From contig SKVA01000239.1 of the NCBI GenBank assembly GCA_007129695.1, positions 1-6,867 on the forward strand: a stretch of 6,867 nucleotides of DNA. Reading direction: 5' to 3'. The DNA is from Spirochaetaceae bacterium (lineage in GTDB: Bacteria > Spirochaetota > Spirochaetia > DSM-27196 > SLST01). The notes beneath the pieces were generated by a model. It worked only from the letters and a program-made list of their open reading frames with translations. It ran no database searches and had not been told where the DNA came from. Shown here piece by piece: positions 5,941-6,867 of the stretch (positions within the stretch are counted from its first letter, which is position 1; each line of letters starts with the position of its first letter). The translations under genes were made by a program, and so were the position numbers.

Positions 5941-5948
5941 TTCCTCCT
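5941..5948 (-). promoter_or_regulatory. Ribosome binding site of the exported-protein gene
   Basis: AGGAGGAA on the minus strand is a full Shine-Dalgarno five bases (counted from AGGAGG) before ATG 5937. It decides this start over the upstream in-frame ATG at 5952. Confidence 0.8.
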
Positions 5949-5952
5949 GCAT

Positions 5953-5960
5953 GGGGGTGA
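5953..5960 (+). promoter_or_regulatory. Ribosome binding site of mfd
   Basis: GGGGGTGA resembles the extended Shine-Dalgarno GGAGGTGA. Its G-run ends six bases before TTG 5964 and supports that start. It lies only four bases from the opposing ribosome site at 5941-5948. Confidence 0.55.
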
Positions 5961-5963
5961 CCG

Positions 5964-6867
5964 TTGGCCGTCCGTGAACGTCTTGCCGGCACGCTGAAGG
6001 GATACCCGCCGTGGCGGACCCTCGTCGACCGGGTGAAGACCGGCGCGTTTCCGCTCGTGCTCGCCGGTCCGCGCGGCGCGTACCTGGCTCTGCTCATCGC
6101 GGAGCTCTCTCGCCGAACCGCATCGCCCCTCTTGATTATCGTCGCGACCGAACAGGAAGCTGAGCTGTTGCGCTCGGATCTTTCGCTGTTCGATTGCGAC
6201 GCGATGACTTTTCCGTGGTGGGGGAGCATGCCGTATCGGCCGCTACCGCGTACCGCACCAGTTTTCGGGAACCGTACCCGCTCGCTCGGTCGCATGGCCA
6301 CCGGAGAGGTCCGCGTGGTGATCGCGAGCCTGCGCGCGTACCTGACCCCGGTTCCCGATCCGGTGCGATTCCGGGAGCGACTGCGATGGATATCAACCGG
6401 CGATTCGTTTGATCCGGCCGAGCTCGGCCGCACTCTCGAGCGCTACGGCTACAACCGGGTGCCCAAAGTGTCGGTCCGGGGCGAGTACGCCGTGCGCGGC
6501 GAGGTCGTCGATCTGATCCAGCCGGGCGACGAATCGGGGACGAGGATCGTGTTCGCGTTCGACGAGATCGAGGAGATTCGCGAGTTCGATCCGTCGTCGC
6601 AGGGTTCGATCCGAAAGGTCGACCGGTTCCTGCTGCACCCCGAGCGAGAAGTCGTCTGGGACGACGCCGAGATCGCCAGCGCGGTCGGTCAGTTCGCATC
6701 GATGAGCGAGTTCCGTAAGCTTCCCGAGCTGACCGAGCAGTTGGAACGGCAACGGTGGGCCGACGGCGAAGAGATCTACTTCCCGTTCGCGGATGCAACG
6801 CGCCACTACCTCCCCGAGTACCTCACCGACGAGGTCGTCACACTCTTCACCGACTCTGAACGTCTGA
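5964..6867 (+). CDS. mfd: Transcription-repair coupling factor Mfd, N-terminal part (3' end outside the window)
   Basis: 301 whole codons run off the right edge. Mfd is a cytoplasmic ATP-driven translocase that removes stalled RNA polymerase and recruits UvrA to damaged DNA. The visible part is the UvrB-homology module: VLAGPRGAYLALL (32-44, where a working ATPase would have a P-loop), FPWWGSMPYRPLPRTAPVFG (83-102), LERYGYNRVPKV (158-169), GEYAVRGEVVDLIQPG (173-188) and FAFDEIEEIREFDPSSQGS (197-215). The polymerase-interaction and motor domains lie outside the window. TTG 5964 is chosen because an in-frame TGA ends three bases before it, a G-rich ribosome site precedes it, and no ATG is near; GTG 6031 is a later alternative. 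It is divergent from the exported-protein gene with 26 bases between starts. Confidence 0.93.
   Translation, partial: MAVRERLAGTLKGYPPWRTLVDRVKTGAFPLVLAGPRGAYLALLIAELSRRTASPLLIIVATEQEAELLRSDLSLFDCDAMTFPWWGSMPYRPLPRTAPVFGNRTRSLGRMATGEVRVVIASLRAYLTPVPDPVRFRERLRWISTGDSFDPAELGRTLERYGYNRVPKVSVRGEYAVRGEVVDLIQPGDESGTRIVFAFDEIEEIREFDPSSQGSIRKVDRFLLHPEREVVWDDAEIASAVGQFASMSEFRKLPELTEQLERQRWADGEEIYFPFADATRHYLPEYLTDEVVTLFTDSERL

Noticed and set aside
5964..6060. Promoter for the exported-protein gene inside mfd
   Set aside because: The best pair on the minus strand (TCGACG and TATCCC, 18-bp spacing) matches the consensus at 4 and 3 of 6 bases, no better than expected by chance in this sequence.
5840..6806. 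Minus-strand open frames opposite mfd
   Set aside because: The plus strand encodes unmistakable Mfd motifs throughout; the antisense products are Arg/Ser-rich shadows.

Overview
The window looks like a piece of a GC-rich spirochaete chromosome (Spirochaetales). Three things suggest this: a short single-domain flagellar rod-binding protein, a sigma factor of the size and type of Borrelia RpoS directly behind it, and the order flagellar gene / rpoS-like / deacetylase-like / tsaD / apt. As far as I recall, that order resembles the rpoS neighbourhood of Borrelia burgdorferi. No species can be named from the sequence alone. There are no mobile elements, rRNA or CRISPR arrays, and no gene-free stretch over 300 bases.

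Left half, plus strand (1-4021). The tail of flgJ is followed by a 173-base regulatory region and then four closely spaced co-directional genes: an RpoS-like sigma-70 factor, a membrane-anchored divergent polysaccharide deacetylase (YibQ-type), tsaD (t6A tRNA modification, GTGA overlap with the preceding gene) and apt (adenine salvage, 14 bases after tsaD). The regulatory region holds a full-consensus sigma-54 promoter core just upstream of the sigma-factor gene, a perfect 10-bp inverted repeat, and a possible extended -10 promoter farther upstream. This reads as a sigma-54 to RpoS cascade with a short and a long transcript, as described in Borrelia.

Centre (4021-4172), minus strand. A complete tRNA-Asn(GUU) gene has its own near-consensus sigma-70 promoter (TTGACA-17-TATCTT) and a hairpin/U-run terminator that sits directly behind the apt stop codon, so tRNA and apt converge on the same hairpin.

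Right half (4235-6867). A two-gene minus-strand unit consists of an exported protein with a BsuPI-like beta domain, then (coupled by TAATG) a cytoplasmic protein joining a degenerate receiver domain to a PilZ c-di-GMP domain. Divergent from it, with only 26 bases between start codons, begins mfd (transcription-repair coupling factor), which runs off the right edge of the window.

The best candidates for new biology are the sigma-54/RpoS regulatory region and the exported-protein/pseudo-receiver-PilZ pair, which I cannot match to a characterised system.
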